Positions 28,701-36,170 of a stretch of DNA of 64,000 nucleotides are shown in pieces. Position numbers and translations under genes: made by a program. The stretch comes from Otis tarda (lineage: Eukaryota > Chordata > Aves > Otidiformes > Otididae), in contig CM048575.1 in assembly GCA_026413225.1 (NCBI GenBank), forward strand, positions 3,686,001 to 3,750,000, read 5' to 3'. Under the pieces are notes generated by a model. It did no database searches and was not told the DNA's origin. It saw nothing but the letters and a program-made list of their open reading frames with translations. Position 1 is the first letter of the stretch, and each line of letters starts with the position of its first letter.

Positions 28701-31700
28701 GAGCTGAGGAGCGTGTGACATCCCCCAGCAGTGCCCTGGTAGCTCCATCCACCCCTGGACTGCTCCTTTAGGCTGTGCCAGGCCCCTCTTGTCCAGCTCC
28801 TTGCTCCAGGAGGGGTTGGAGATAATCCCCTGGGGCAGGAGGTGAAGCTTCCCCGGGACAGGGTGAGGGAGAAGTTCTCCAGCGAGTGCCATGGGTTTGG
28901 TCATAAGGCAAGTGAGCTTCCTTCCTTTGGCTGGTGAGAGGGAGCGAGCCTTAACCAAAACACATCATCTGCCTTTTTCCCCCCGAAAAGCTTTATTAAC
29001 AAAATCCTTGGAAATCTTTCTCAATGCTAGCAGCTGAACAGACTTCCATAATACAGCAAGAGTTCTGCAGGAAAAGAACACATTTCTAGGAAGACTTCGG
29101 GTATTTGTCTACTATTATTCTTGGTGGAAAAAAATGCTGTGATTCTGTGGCACTGATAGCTGATCTGCAGCTGTTAAATGGCATGCAGTTTGCAAGCAGG
29201 TTGAGAGCTGCTCGTTGTGATGACTTTCCGGGGAAAACGTAATAGATAAAACATCATTTCTGACCGTACTACACCAGCCCATGTTTCTGCTCTCTTTCTC
29301 CCTGCTGCTCCTCAACACACACACCTTTTTTGGGACATATCCATCCCAAGTGCTCTTATTCTCCATCGTTTACAACTTTTACATTCTTAATGACTGAGAG
29401 AAAAATTATCACTTGAACCTGACCAGCCTGATCAGCACAGAAGCATTAAGACTCTTACAGATGCTTAATGGTCCCAAGAGAGACGACAACCCTCACTGGG
29501 TACAGCTCTTCCCCTCCCCACTTTCATAATTCAGCTAAAAGAAATACAGACACAGTATTCACATCAGCTGAGGAGAAACAGGTCTAAAAAATTATTGTAA
29601 ACTATTCCACAGGTCAAGCTTAACATTATATATACCTTTATCAAAATAGAGCAATATTTGAACAGAACATTTAGGGTTAAATGCAATTTTATCCCTCCTC
29701 CCTCAATTCTATTTTTAAATACTATACAAGGATGTTTATACTCTAATCTCGAGGTTACAGCAGGAAAGCTGTGATTGCACCAAAGCAGGGTAACGCGCTG
29801 AAGGAGAATCAACACCATTCACTTTGGCACGTTCAGACCTGCCCGTGCTGGCCTCAGCTTGTATGAGGTCAACAGAGAGAAAAAAATCCTCCTAGGACAG
29901 GGCTCATCTCACCTCACACCAGCTAGAAAGGGAGCGTGCTCAAATTTCTAACTTTTAGACACACAAGGAATTTCACACACAGTTTGCTCACTGCTGCCTG
30001 TTGAAGGATTCTCTTTGAATTTTTAAAAAAACGAAGTACTGATGTGCCCGCTCAGGGCTTTGATATACCATGCCCACTCCTGCATGATTGGCACACAGCG
30101 TCTCCTCCTCACCAACACTGGGATATCAGAGGCTCCAAAAAGAAATCTTTCTCCACGCTATTTGCCACTACTCACAGGAGCAGAATAAACCCTGACACAG
30201 CTATTCTCACTCCATGTAATAACAGTGATTGATTCCTAAACACGATACACCTCAGAGAGCAGCTACTGAGGCTAAAAATAGTCCAATATAACGGCTTTAA
30301 ACAGAAGAGGCTATCGATCTGAGAGGGTTTAATTTCTCAAAATACTTATCCACATAGTTTTGCTGAGAATCATAGCACAGATGTTATTAAAATATTCCGA
30401 GTCTCACCAGAATAAATGCATGTTATGCGCAGTACGTGACAGTCTCACCAGATTCTGTGAAAAACAGGATGCTTCATGATGCAGTTAAGACTCTTTGTAG
30501 CCACTTTTACAACAGCTTAATACCAAAGGGCCAGTTGTTTGGTTTTTTTTTAATTGGGAACTTAATCTCAAAATTTTATCAAATACAAAAGTGACTTATA
30601 TTTGCCCTGTCTCTGTGAAAAATAAAACGATACGCGAGCTTCTAGAATGGAAGCCTATAATGATAAAAGTACATTAATAACCGCTCCACACTAAAACAAT
30701 ATTCAAAATTATGTACCTTAAGCTTTGTTCTCTGGATTCCTGCATCTTGGCTTTTTTCACCTGCAAAGACAAAAACGTTCAGAGACACAACTGAGAGCTG
30801 CCTTGACAGAACCCATGCGCACAGACCTCCCGTAGCAGATCACCGCCGGTTACTACAGCGTTCGCGTCAGTGTTTAACTACAGAAAGCCTTGCATTGAAC
30901 TCCAGAGCTAACCAGTGTAACCATGGGTTCTTCATGTCAAAACAAGCTTTTTCCTAATTAGAAACCAAGTGCTAAAGCTGAACACGTTCACAAAATTGCC
31001 ATGTTATTTAAATAAGTAACAGACAACGGGATATCCAGCTACAAATGTCTGACAAGGACAATTTTAGGGAAATTTAATAAAACAGTCATATACTTTAAGA
31101 AAATAATATTCTGCATAGATTCAACGCAACTGCCATCATCTTGGGTCCTTTGCTCTTTTTTCCCCTATATCTCAATATTATATAAAGATAGGAACTTGAG
31201 TATTTTTGCCGTAATAAGTTAGGAGTTCTGATTTTCATTTCTGAGTAAAAACAATACAGCTGTACAGCATCAGGCTGCGGGGGTTACAGCCCTCCGACTC
31301 CGGTACGGCAGTCAAAGAAAGACTGCTGCCACATACGAAAGCCACTAGCATAAACGCCTCACCACGTTACTCCAGTTTGTTCTCTCAGCTGGGTATAAAT
31401 AAAAAGCCAGGAAAATGCAATTTGAGCATGAGGTCAAAAAGTGCTCAAAACTTTTTCTAAAAAAAAATAAATTAATAGAATACAAACGAATTCCTGATGG
31501 GGAAGGGGAGATGGGAGGCAGAGGTAGACAAAAGGATAAAGGCTCAAGGCAGCAGCCAAGGGAAAGGAGTAAGCAGGATGTAAGGATGTAAAGGAGAAAG
31601 CTGAAAGGACAATCTTCTCTCCCTGATGAGGTTACCAGTATTTTAGAGCTCAGTCTGCTTTCATCGCTGTACTAGCCTTGCCAGCAGCTATTCCCTCCCA

Positions 31701-33783
31701 GCATTTCACAGCAGAACACCACAAACTTCATTAGTGCTCATCACACACACAGAAAAGGCAAAGGCAATGACAAAAGACTACGGCAGTACGACGGCTTCGA
31801 CGTCGGCATTGCACAGCCTCAAATCTTCTGGCATTCACCCCTTCAACCTGAGCACAGAGCTGGTAACACCGGCACTGATTGACATCAACTCCTGTCGTGG
31901 TCCTTCAGCTCCACAGACTTCTCCAGAGCTTTCTCCTGCCTGGCCAGGAATACAAGCTACTTCTGGTCCCCACTGCCGCGAGGTCGAGGGCCTAAAGGAG
32001 CTGCAGCAGTCTTCCCCACTTGAAGACGACGCTAACTACAACACTGAGGGAAAGCAGACTGGTGTTCCCCCAGCTCCCTCAGGCACCGAGGGAGTCGTAA
32101 GAATTATCAGAGCACGGGTGCTGCCCATCCATGGTGCCCCTCAACTCCTTTCGGCATCCTTCTGTCCTGCTCTTCCCTGGGACCCTGCCACCCGCTCCCG
32201 AGCAGGGACCTGAGCCACCAACACTGCACCAGACAGCTCTTCACGAAAGGAGAAAAAGGAGTAAAATCCATGGAACTGAAAGCCTGATGACTTCTCAAGT
32301 GAATCTAGAAAGGAGCCTGTAAGCAGCAGTTTGCCATAAACATGATTTTCTGAAGTAACATACTAATCTTGTTTCCGTGATTAAGAAAAGCGAAGTCATT
32401 TGGGAAAGAAAACCAGTTTGTATGGTACCAACACTGGGGTAGTAGGCAGACAGGATTCTGCAAAGCTGACTTCAGGGGGGTTTTTTTAATTAGGAAAATT
32501 CACTTGTTTCTCAAGGAAAGGTCTCACTACAAAACCCAAAAAGATTGTTCTTCTCATTTCCTCCTGCAAGAATGCGCCACTACACTCAAAATAACACCTC
32601 GCTTACTAGGTGTGGTCAATACGGTCCGTATTCTGTCTCAGAATGACTGACTGGCATAAGATACTTAAAAAAAAAAAATCTTCACCTGAAAATTACAGCA
32701 GAATCTGCTTACAGAGGATGCTTTCATGTACCAAGAATCAGCTGTACCCTGTCTTTCACGCCCTGAAGAATAGCATTTTATAGAGAAAGTTTTCATCACA
32801 TAAGGACATAATTACAGATATTTCCTTTTTTTAATACACACATTTAATTAATTTTTAAATCCTACGCAATGTCTGAAGTTCAAATTCTGGTTTTGCTAAT
32901 TAGTTTTTTGCATATTGACTCAGGCACATAATCTGCACGCTGTGCCAAGCAATATTTTGAACAATTGTGAATTTATATTTTCATTCCGTTCAACTTGGTT
33001 CCTAAATCATAAAACTGCACAAATGACACTACAGTGTATCTTCTAACAGTTAACTAAAGAACATAAAATTCTCACATTAAACAAGCATCAAATTCTTTTC
33101 AGCAGGAACATTACCAAAAATGTCTCCAAAATTAAAATAAGCTTCCCTCTCAAGGTACCTTGGCAATTCCTCGCTAAGTTTGCATCAAGTTTAATTTGGG
33201 AATATAACATTAATACAACCTTTTTGGATTAATTCCTAAGCTCTTACGTTTCAGATTCACAAATTTAACTTCATGTCATACTGTATTAATAATTGCTCTA
33301 CCCAAAACACCAGCTTCCCACCCATGGAGATGATGGATCATGGGACCTTTTCAAGATCTGAAGCACAAAAAGAATTAAAGACTACACACACTGTAAATAA
33401 CCAGCATGCCGATTCTGTTGTTAAAATAATGAATTTTAATTTCTCTAGAACAGGCTTGAAACGGTCTGGTCTCCTGAGCATAACAAGTTATTATTAGGCA
33501 TAATTTTACATAGAAACATTATAGAGTTTAAGCGTACGTAACTATTTCTTTTACTACTGTTGCCTGTACAATTATAGTAAATTAAATGTACAACAGGTTT
33601 TACTAACAGCAAAATGATTTTTCACCTCTAGATAAATATACCAAGTATAAGCCTTGTTTTCCATTATTAATTAAAATAACTTTATACTGAATTTGTGAGA
33701 TCACCTATGTGTTTTATATGTTCATTTTTACCCTTTTTAAATGTACTTACTGGTTGTTCGGGTAAGTCTTGTGGCTCTTCCAT
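1629..33783 (-). CDS. EYA3: EYA3, Eyes absent 3 (17 coding exons, 573 aa)
   Basis: Eyes absent proteins are nuclear and cytoplasmic transcription cofactors of SIX factors. Their C-terminal Eya domain is a haloacid-dehalogenase-type, Mg-dependent tyrosine phosphatase. Residues 1-304 are the S/T/Q/P/Y-rich transactivation part, ending in a basic KNRGKRK stretch (exon 10). Residues 305-573 are the Eya domain, with the nucleophile motif WDLDET (Asp310, Asp312) and the late GDGRDEE metal-binding motif (537-542). Coding exons on the minus strand, high to low: 33783-33751, 30760-30717, 27752-27673, 26809-26743, 25969-25827, 20397-20260, 15712-15630, 14442-14259, 11947-11808, 9690-9607, 8983-8894, 6933-6875, 5987-5830, 4289-4175, 3742-3621, 3333-3233, 1709-1629. 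All introns are GT-AG, all phases join, and the 1722-nt total gives 573 aa, the human EYA3 length. The N-terminus ([11 protein letters not shown]) and adjacent PTAFR separate it from EYA1, EYA2 and EYA4. No disabling lesion was seen. Confidence 0.97.
2216..2945 (-). mobile_element. CR1 LINE, 5'-truncated, in EYA3 intron 17
   Basis: It starts with the reversed CR1 3' end (ATAGAATGGTTTGAGTTGGA) and runs back through the 3' UTR into the C-terminal reverse-transcriptase region, where residues such as [19 protein letters not shown] are visible on the minus strand. It is in the sense direction with EYA3 and non-functional. Confidence 0.93.
3233..3333 (-). CDS. EYA3: EYA3 exon 17 (residues 514-547)
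   Basis: It encodes [16 protein letters not shown], then [13 protein letters not shown], the late HAD metal-binding motif. The acceptor is TTGGCAG and the donor GAG|GTGGGT. The last codon is GAG (Glu547), where human EYA3 has Gln before HNMPFW. Confidence 0.97.
3621..3742 (-). CDS. EYA3: EYA3 exon 16 (residues 473-513)
   Basis: It encodes [19 protein letters not shown] and then [21 protein letters not shown], core Eya-domain sequence. The acceptor is TTCTTTCAG and the donor GTAG|GTAAGG. Phase is 2 in, 1 out. Confidence 0.97.
4175..4289 (-). CDS. EYA3: EYA3 exon 15 (residues 435-472)
   Basis: It encodes [19 protein letters not shown] and then [18 protein letters not shown], helical Eya-domain sequence. 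The acceptor is CCCACCAG and the donor CCAG|GTATGG. Confidence 0.97.
5830..5987 (-). CDS. EYA3: EYA3 exon 14 (residues 382-434)
   Basis: It encodes [13 protein letters not shown], then a variable Ser-rich loop, then [19 protein letters not shown]. The loop is where EYA paralogues differ most, and this version is EYA3-like. The acceptor is TGAAATAG and the donor GGAG|GTGAGT. Confidence 0.97.
6875..6933 (-). CDS. EYA3: EYA3 exon 13 (residues 363-381)
   Basis: A short 59-nt exon encoding [19 protein letters not shown], a conserved acidic stretch of the Eya domain. The acceptor is TTGAACAG and the donor TTAAG|GTGCTG. Confidence 0.96.
8145..8466 (+). mobile_element. CR1 LINE 3' fragment in EYA3 intron 12
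   Basis: The typical CR1 3' UTR is present (GGGGAGAGACTGTTCAGTAG, a CCCAGAGAGGTGGTGGATGC-type block, CTTGCAGGGGGGTTGGACTG), ending in GGGATTCTATGA. It is antisense to EYA3. Confidence 0.93.
8894..8983 (-). CDS. EYA3: EYA3 exon 12 (residues 333-362)
   Basis: A symmetric 90-nt exon encoding [15 protein letters not shown] and then [15 protein letters not shown]. The acceptor is TTTTGCCAG and the donor TTGGAG|GTACAT. Skipping it would keep the frame. Confidence 0.97.
9607..9690 (-). CDS. EYA3: EYA3 exon 11 (residues 305-332), catalytic motif I
   Basis: A symmetric 84-nt exon encoding [18 protein letters not shown] and then [10 protein letters not shown]. The DLDET block holds the nucleophilic Asp310 and the general acid Asp312 of the HAD phosphatase. 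The acceptor is CTGTGCAG and the donor GGCAAG|GTAATA. Confidence 0.98.
10110..10472 (+). mobile_element. CR1 LINE 3' fragment with internal deletion
   Basis: It begins with a decayed reverse-transcriptase stretch ([11 protein letters not shown] on the plus strand), jumps to the CR1 3' UTR, and ends GTGATTCTATGATTCT. It lies in EYA3 intron 10, against an older CR1 copy in the same direction. Confidence 0.9.
10473..11131 (+). mobile_element. Older, diverged CR1 fragment
   Basis: Decayed CR1 sequence: GTATGAGCCAGCAGTGCTCT matches the region before the CR1 stop, and later GCTCTGAGCAGGAGGCTGTA and ACTATGATTCCAAG match an old CR1 3' end. The segment between about 10660 and 10960 is too diverged to align by eye. 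Confidence 0.6.
11224..11706 (+). mobile_element. CR1 LINE 3' fragment in EYA3 intron 10
   Basis: It runs from GTCCAGAGAAGGGCCACAGA through CTGGAGAAGAGGAGGCTCCA and the CR1 3' UTR to TGTGATTCTAATGAT. It is antisense to EYA3 and ends about 100 bases from exon 10. Three CR1 pieces therefore sit in one 2.1-kb intron, all antisense. Confidence 0.93.
11808..11947 (-). CDS. EYA3: EYA3 exon 10 (residues 258-304)
   Basis: It encodes a Ser/Thr-rich segment, then the basic KNRGKRKAD stretch (a possible nuclear-localisation signal) and SSQDSELE, leading into the Eya domain. The acceptor is TTCTTCTAG and the donor GGAG|GTATGT. Confidence 0.96.
11948..14258. other. EYA3 intron 9, nothing recognised
   Basis: A 2.3-kb intron between exons 10 and 9. 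No repeat family, RNA gene or further exon was recognised. The open frames here are chance or antisense to exon 10. Confidence 0.6.
14259..14442 (-). CDS. EYA3: EYA3 exon 9 (residues 197-257)
   Basis: It encodes [18 protein letters not shown] and continues to [19 protein letters not shown], part of the Tyr/Gln/Ser-rich transactivation region. YPTYTILGQ is highly conserved with human. The acceptor is TTCTGACAG and the donor TCTG|GTAATG. Confidence 0.96.
15313..15558 (-). mobile_element. CR1 LINE 3' fragment beside EYA3 exon 8
   Basis: The reversed CR1 3' end (ATACAATCACAGAATGGTTT) is followed by the 3' UTR, up to CTCTCTCCCTCTATTT. It ends 71 bases from the exon 8 donor and is in sense with EYA3. 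Confidence 0.92.
15630..15712 (-). CDS. EYA3: EYA3 exon 8 (residues 169-196)
   Basis: It encodes [19 protein letters not shown] and then SAVASISQ, part of the S/T-rich transactivation region. The acceptor is AATTTTACAG and the donor CACAG|GTAAAA. A CR1 copy ends about 70 bases into the following intron. Confidence 0.95.
15713..20259. other. EYA3 intron 7, mostly unannotated
   Basis: A 4.5-kb intron between exons 8 and 7. Only the old CR1 at 19030-19475 and short A-runs were recognised. Confidence 0.6.
19030..19475 (+). mobile_element. Old, diverged CR1 fragment in EYA3 intron 7
   Basis: Recognisable CR1 blocks in order: CACATCTGGATATTGCATTC, CTGGAGAAGAGACTGCTC, CCTTAGAGGTTTTTGAGACC, CAACTGGATAAAGCCCTGAG. 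Many substitutions mark an older subfamily than the copies ending in intact ATTCTATG tails. Confidence 0.75.
20260..20397 (-). CDS. EYA3: EYA3 exon 7 (residues 123-168)
   Basis: It encodes [19 protein letters not shown], then [20 protein letters not shown], nearly identical to human EYA3 here. The acceptor is TGATTCAG and the donor TTGAAG|GTAACT. Confidence 0.97.
20398..25826. other. EYA3 intron 6, nothing recognised
   Basis: A 5.4-kb intron between exons 7 and 6. It includes an AT-rich stretch around 23.2-23.5 kb, a short GGGCTCTTCA duplication at about 21111, and a CpG-rich patch at 24650-24860 of unknown nature. There is no CR1, unlike most neighbouring introns. Confidence 0.55.
25827..25969 (-). 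CDS. EYA3: EYA3 exon 6 (residues 75-122)
   Basis: It encodes [19 protein letters not shown] and continues to [12 protein letters not shown], the conserved Tyr/Gln-rich block shared by EYA proteins. The acceptor is TTTCATAAG (AAG rather than CAG) and the donor TTTCG|GTAAGA. Confidence 0.97.
26743..26809 (-). CDS. EYA3: EYA3 exon 5 (residues 53-74)
   Basis: It encodes [20 protein letters not shown] and AK, close to human. The acceptor is TTTATTCCAG and the donor GCAAA|GTAAGT. Confidence 0.96.
26941..27396 (-). mobile_element. CR1 LINE 3' fragment in EYA3 intron 4
   Basis: It starts ATCATAGAATCATAGAATGG (two tail units) and reads back through the CR1 3' UTR to GCCTCCTCTGGACTC. It lies in sense with EYA3 between exons 5 and 4, about 130 bases upstream of exon 5 in transcript order. 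Confidence 0.94.
27673..27752 (-). CDS. EYA3: EYA3 exon 4 (residues 26-52)
   Basis: It encodes [20 protein letters not shown] and LPMSSE. The acceptor is TCTTGGCAG and the donor GAGA|GTAAGT. Confidence 0.95.
27753..33750. other. EYA3 introns 3 and 2, repeat-poor
   Basis: Apart from the 44-nt exon 3 (30717-30760), nothing was recognised over 6 kb. 30.9-33.7 kb is AT-rich and free of CR1. The 31734-32213 open frame has no recognisable domain. Confidence 0.55.
30717..30760 (-). CDS. EYA3: EYA3 exon 3 (residues 12-25)
   Basis: A 44-nt small exon encoding [14 protein letters not shown], matching the human VKKAKMQES segment. The acceptor is TCTTTGCAG and the donor TTAAG|GTACAT. It is too short to stand out as an open frame. 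Confidence 0.95.
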
Positions 33784-33845
33784 GGGTACTACTATTCTAA
33801 TGCTTAAACGACTCAAATCGTGTGTTCCTCGGCAGTCTTCAAAGC
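33751..33845 (-). CDS. EYA3: EYA3 exon 2 (5' UTR tail plus start codon, residues 1-11)
   Basis: The start ATG is at 33783-33781 and opens [11 protein letters not shown], parallel to human MEEEQDLPEQP. The donor is CAACCA|GTAAGT and the acceptor TTTTTTGACAG at 33848-33846. The 62 bases before the ATG are 5' UTR. That stretch is open in the same frame as the protein, so a spliced N-terminal extension is possible with a suitable upstream exon. The main ATG has C at -3 and G at +4, a middling context. Confidence 0.95.
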
Positions 33846-34232
33846 CTGTCAAAAAAAGGTGTTCATAGCTTTAAGTACTTTTTGGGAGGCTTATCATTTA
33901 GGCTATCAGAGAACACGAATTGTTATATATTCCACCCACAAGCTTTCTAAACTCATGTTGCCATCTCCCAAGTAAAAGATGAAATTCATATATGGAAAGA
34001 TTTCATAAACAAGGGATTTAGCTTTAAGCTTCAAGATATAAACAGACTTTTTGATGCACGTGGCACATTTCTACATCATTCACTTGTACCGTGCTGACTA
34101 TGGAAGCTCATGTATCAATCAGACACGTGCACTATGATTTTAAAGACACTTTAAATGATCAAGTCTGGTCTACTAGGTCAGTAAACAGCGTGATTCAATC
34201 TAACCTGTTTTAATTGAGAACACTTATATAAC

Positions 34233-34252
34233 AAAAAAAAAAAAAAAAAAAA
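34233..34252 (+). repeat. Poly(A) tract, 20 A
   Basis: Uninterrupted run of 20 A in EYA3 intron 1. Similar runs lie at 48331-48349 (19 A), 44790-44806 (17 A) and 40365-40379 (15 A). They are simple repeats with no attached SINE recognised. Confidence 0.95.
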
Positions 34253-34489
34253 TCAGGACAAGACCGTACACCTAAATGTATTTACACGCAGTACTGTTTA
34301 TTGCCAAGTTCACAAAGCAAGTGAACGCACCTTTCAAAAAGAGAAGTCTGATTAAAATTCATGAAATAATTTTTATTTTGGAATCTAAGCAGCCCAGTAG
34401 CATTTAGCACAGAGATCTTATATACCACACCAAAGAGCTGCCACCCCGCAGGGTTTTAAAAACCACAGAAAGGAAATTTTGCAGATCAC

Positions 34490-35215
34490 TTTCACAACCC
34501 GATCAACGTTCGCAATTCGGCAGGCAAAAGATAAGGCACGCGTCCTCCGTGGCTCCCCACTCTGCCCGACCCACGTTCACAAACAGCGTGACCTATGCGT
34601 CCGATCACACTTCTTTTGCCCTCCCACCTCAGGAGCAGCTCATTAAAACCAAGCCCCGACCCCTTCAGACAAGCTCCATCCCAACCGCCCCAAAAGCCAG
34701 CGGGTGACTCCTCTCCCATCCCAGCAGCGCCGTCTCTTCCGCGCGCACGTGCGCGTTATTGCACACAGAGCAGGACCGAAGCGGATTACAGAAATTAGAA
34801 GAAATTTTCACTGAGTGAAAAACACTCAGTGATTGGGAAGACACTGAATACGGTGACCTTGTGGGCTGAGGTACAACCCGTTCCTGCCCCCACGGCCATG
34901 AAAGTTTGGGTGTAAATCTCAGCAGAAACATGAAAGCCATCTGCCCAGCTCTGCTTTCCCTGTGCCTTTCTGTTCTCCTGTCCTGTGTGGAGCATTCGGG
35001 CACCTTCACACGCAACTGTCCCCACGCAAAGGGACTAAACAAGTTACAGAAACAACTTTCCAGTGTCCTGAAAACAAACTGCTATTTCTCCCTCCTGACC
35101 CCCTCCTAGACCTACTTAAACTCGGAGCACGTGAGCCAGCCTGCGGCGGAGCACCACGTGCCGAGCACGGGGACGCTTTGCAGCCTGGAATAATTTCATG
35201 TTAACCACGAAAACA
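34490..35215. promoter_or_regulatory. EYA3: CpG-rich intronic patch with three CACGTG E-boxes (candidate)
   Basis: This part of intron 1, 0.65-1.4 kb upstream of exon 2, is richer in CpG than its surroundings. It has three perfect E-boxes at 34746-34751, 35128-35133 and 35155-35160. The first is the centre of a perfect 14-bp palindrome, CGCGCACGTGCGCG (34742-34755). The last two are spaced 27 bp apart. A function as enhancer or alternative promoter is inferred, not shown. Confidence 0.35.
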
Positions 35216-35446
35216 CAAAGGATTTCTTCTCCCTTATTTGAGGACAGGTCTTACATGTCAGGGTGTATCATATATGCCAGGGTAAAATTTCATCGAGGGT
35301 TTGTTTTCCAAGGCTTTCCCCCTAATCAAAGCTACTTACTTTTATTGCCTGAACTGCAAATCAATTGAATTTACAATAAATCTCCTCAATAACTCAGGTC
35401 CTTTTGCAATGACCCTGTTCACGCCACACACATGAAAGTATACCAT

Positions 35447-36170
35447 TGCGCTGGGCTGGCCCTGGCTGGACGGCAGGTGCCACCAAAGCTGCTCTGTCAC
35501 TCCCCTCCTCAGCTAGACAGGGGAGAGAAAACACCAGGAAAAGTATGCAAGTCGAGATAGGGACAGGGAGAGATTGCTCACCAATTTCCGTCACGGGTAA
35601 AACAGACTTGGGAAAAAAAAAATTAATTACCAATCCAATCAGAGTAGGATAGTGAGAAACAAAACCTCTAAATCTTGAAACACCTTCCCCCCACCCCTCC
35701 CTTCTTCCTTCAGCTTCACCCCCGATTTCTCTACCTCCTCCCACCCAGCAGCACAGGGGGATGGGGAATGGGGGTTGCAGTTGTTTCTGCCTTTCATTCC
35801 TCCTCCACACACTCCACACTTTTCCCCTGCTCCAGCATGGGGTTCTTCTCACAGGAGACAGGCCTCCACAAACTGCTCCAGCGTAGGTCCTTCCCACGGG
35901 CTGCAGTCCTTCAGGAACGGACTGCTCCAGCAGTCCCCCTTGGGGTCACAGGCCCTGCCAGAAGACCTGCTCCAGACTGGGCTCCTCGTCACGGGACCAC
36001 AGGTCCCGCCAGGAGCCTGCTCCACTGTGGGCTTCCCACAGGGCCACAGCCTCCATTGGGCACATCAGCCTGACCCAGCGTGGGGTCCTCCGCGGGCTGC
36101 TGGCCGTTTTGTTCACAAGTGTAACTAACTCTCTTCCCAAATGAGCACGGCATCTTGTAGCACCTGGAAG
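35447..36170 (-). mobile_element. ERVL-type endogenous retrovirus LTR (reverse)
   Basis: Read on the minus strand it has the repeating theme of a common avian ERVL LTR: many GGAGCAGG and CCCGTGG/GGACC variants, then GGTGGGGGGAAGG, then GTCTGTTTTACCCGTGACGG, then AGCTTTGGTGGCACCTGCCG and a terminal GCCCAGCGCA. It is the same family as the copy at 54.9-55.9 kb. The U3 end near 36170 is uncertain, and no internal viral genes are present. It lies in EYA3 intron 1, in sense with EYA3. Confidence 0.7.

Noticed and set aside
28640..28960. GC-rich stretch in EYA3 intron 3
   Set aside because: It suggested an LTR fragment at first, but lacks the GGAGCAGG/CCCGTGG theme and any CR1 block; left as unexplained unique sequence.
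31734..32213. 159-codon plus-strand open frame in EYA3 intron 2
   Set aside because: No recognisable domain, low-complexity Ser/Pro/Thr composition, no splice or promoter context; treated as chance.
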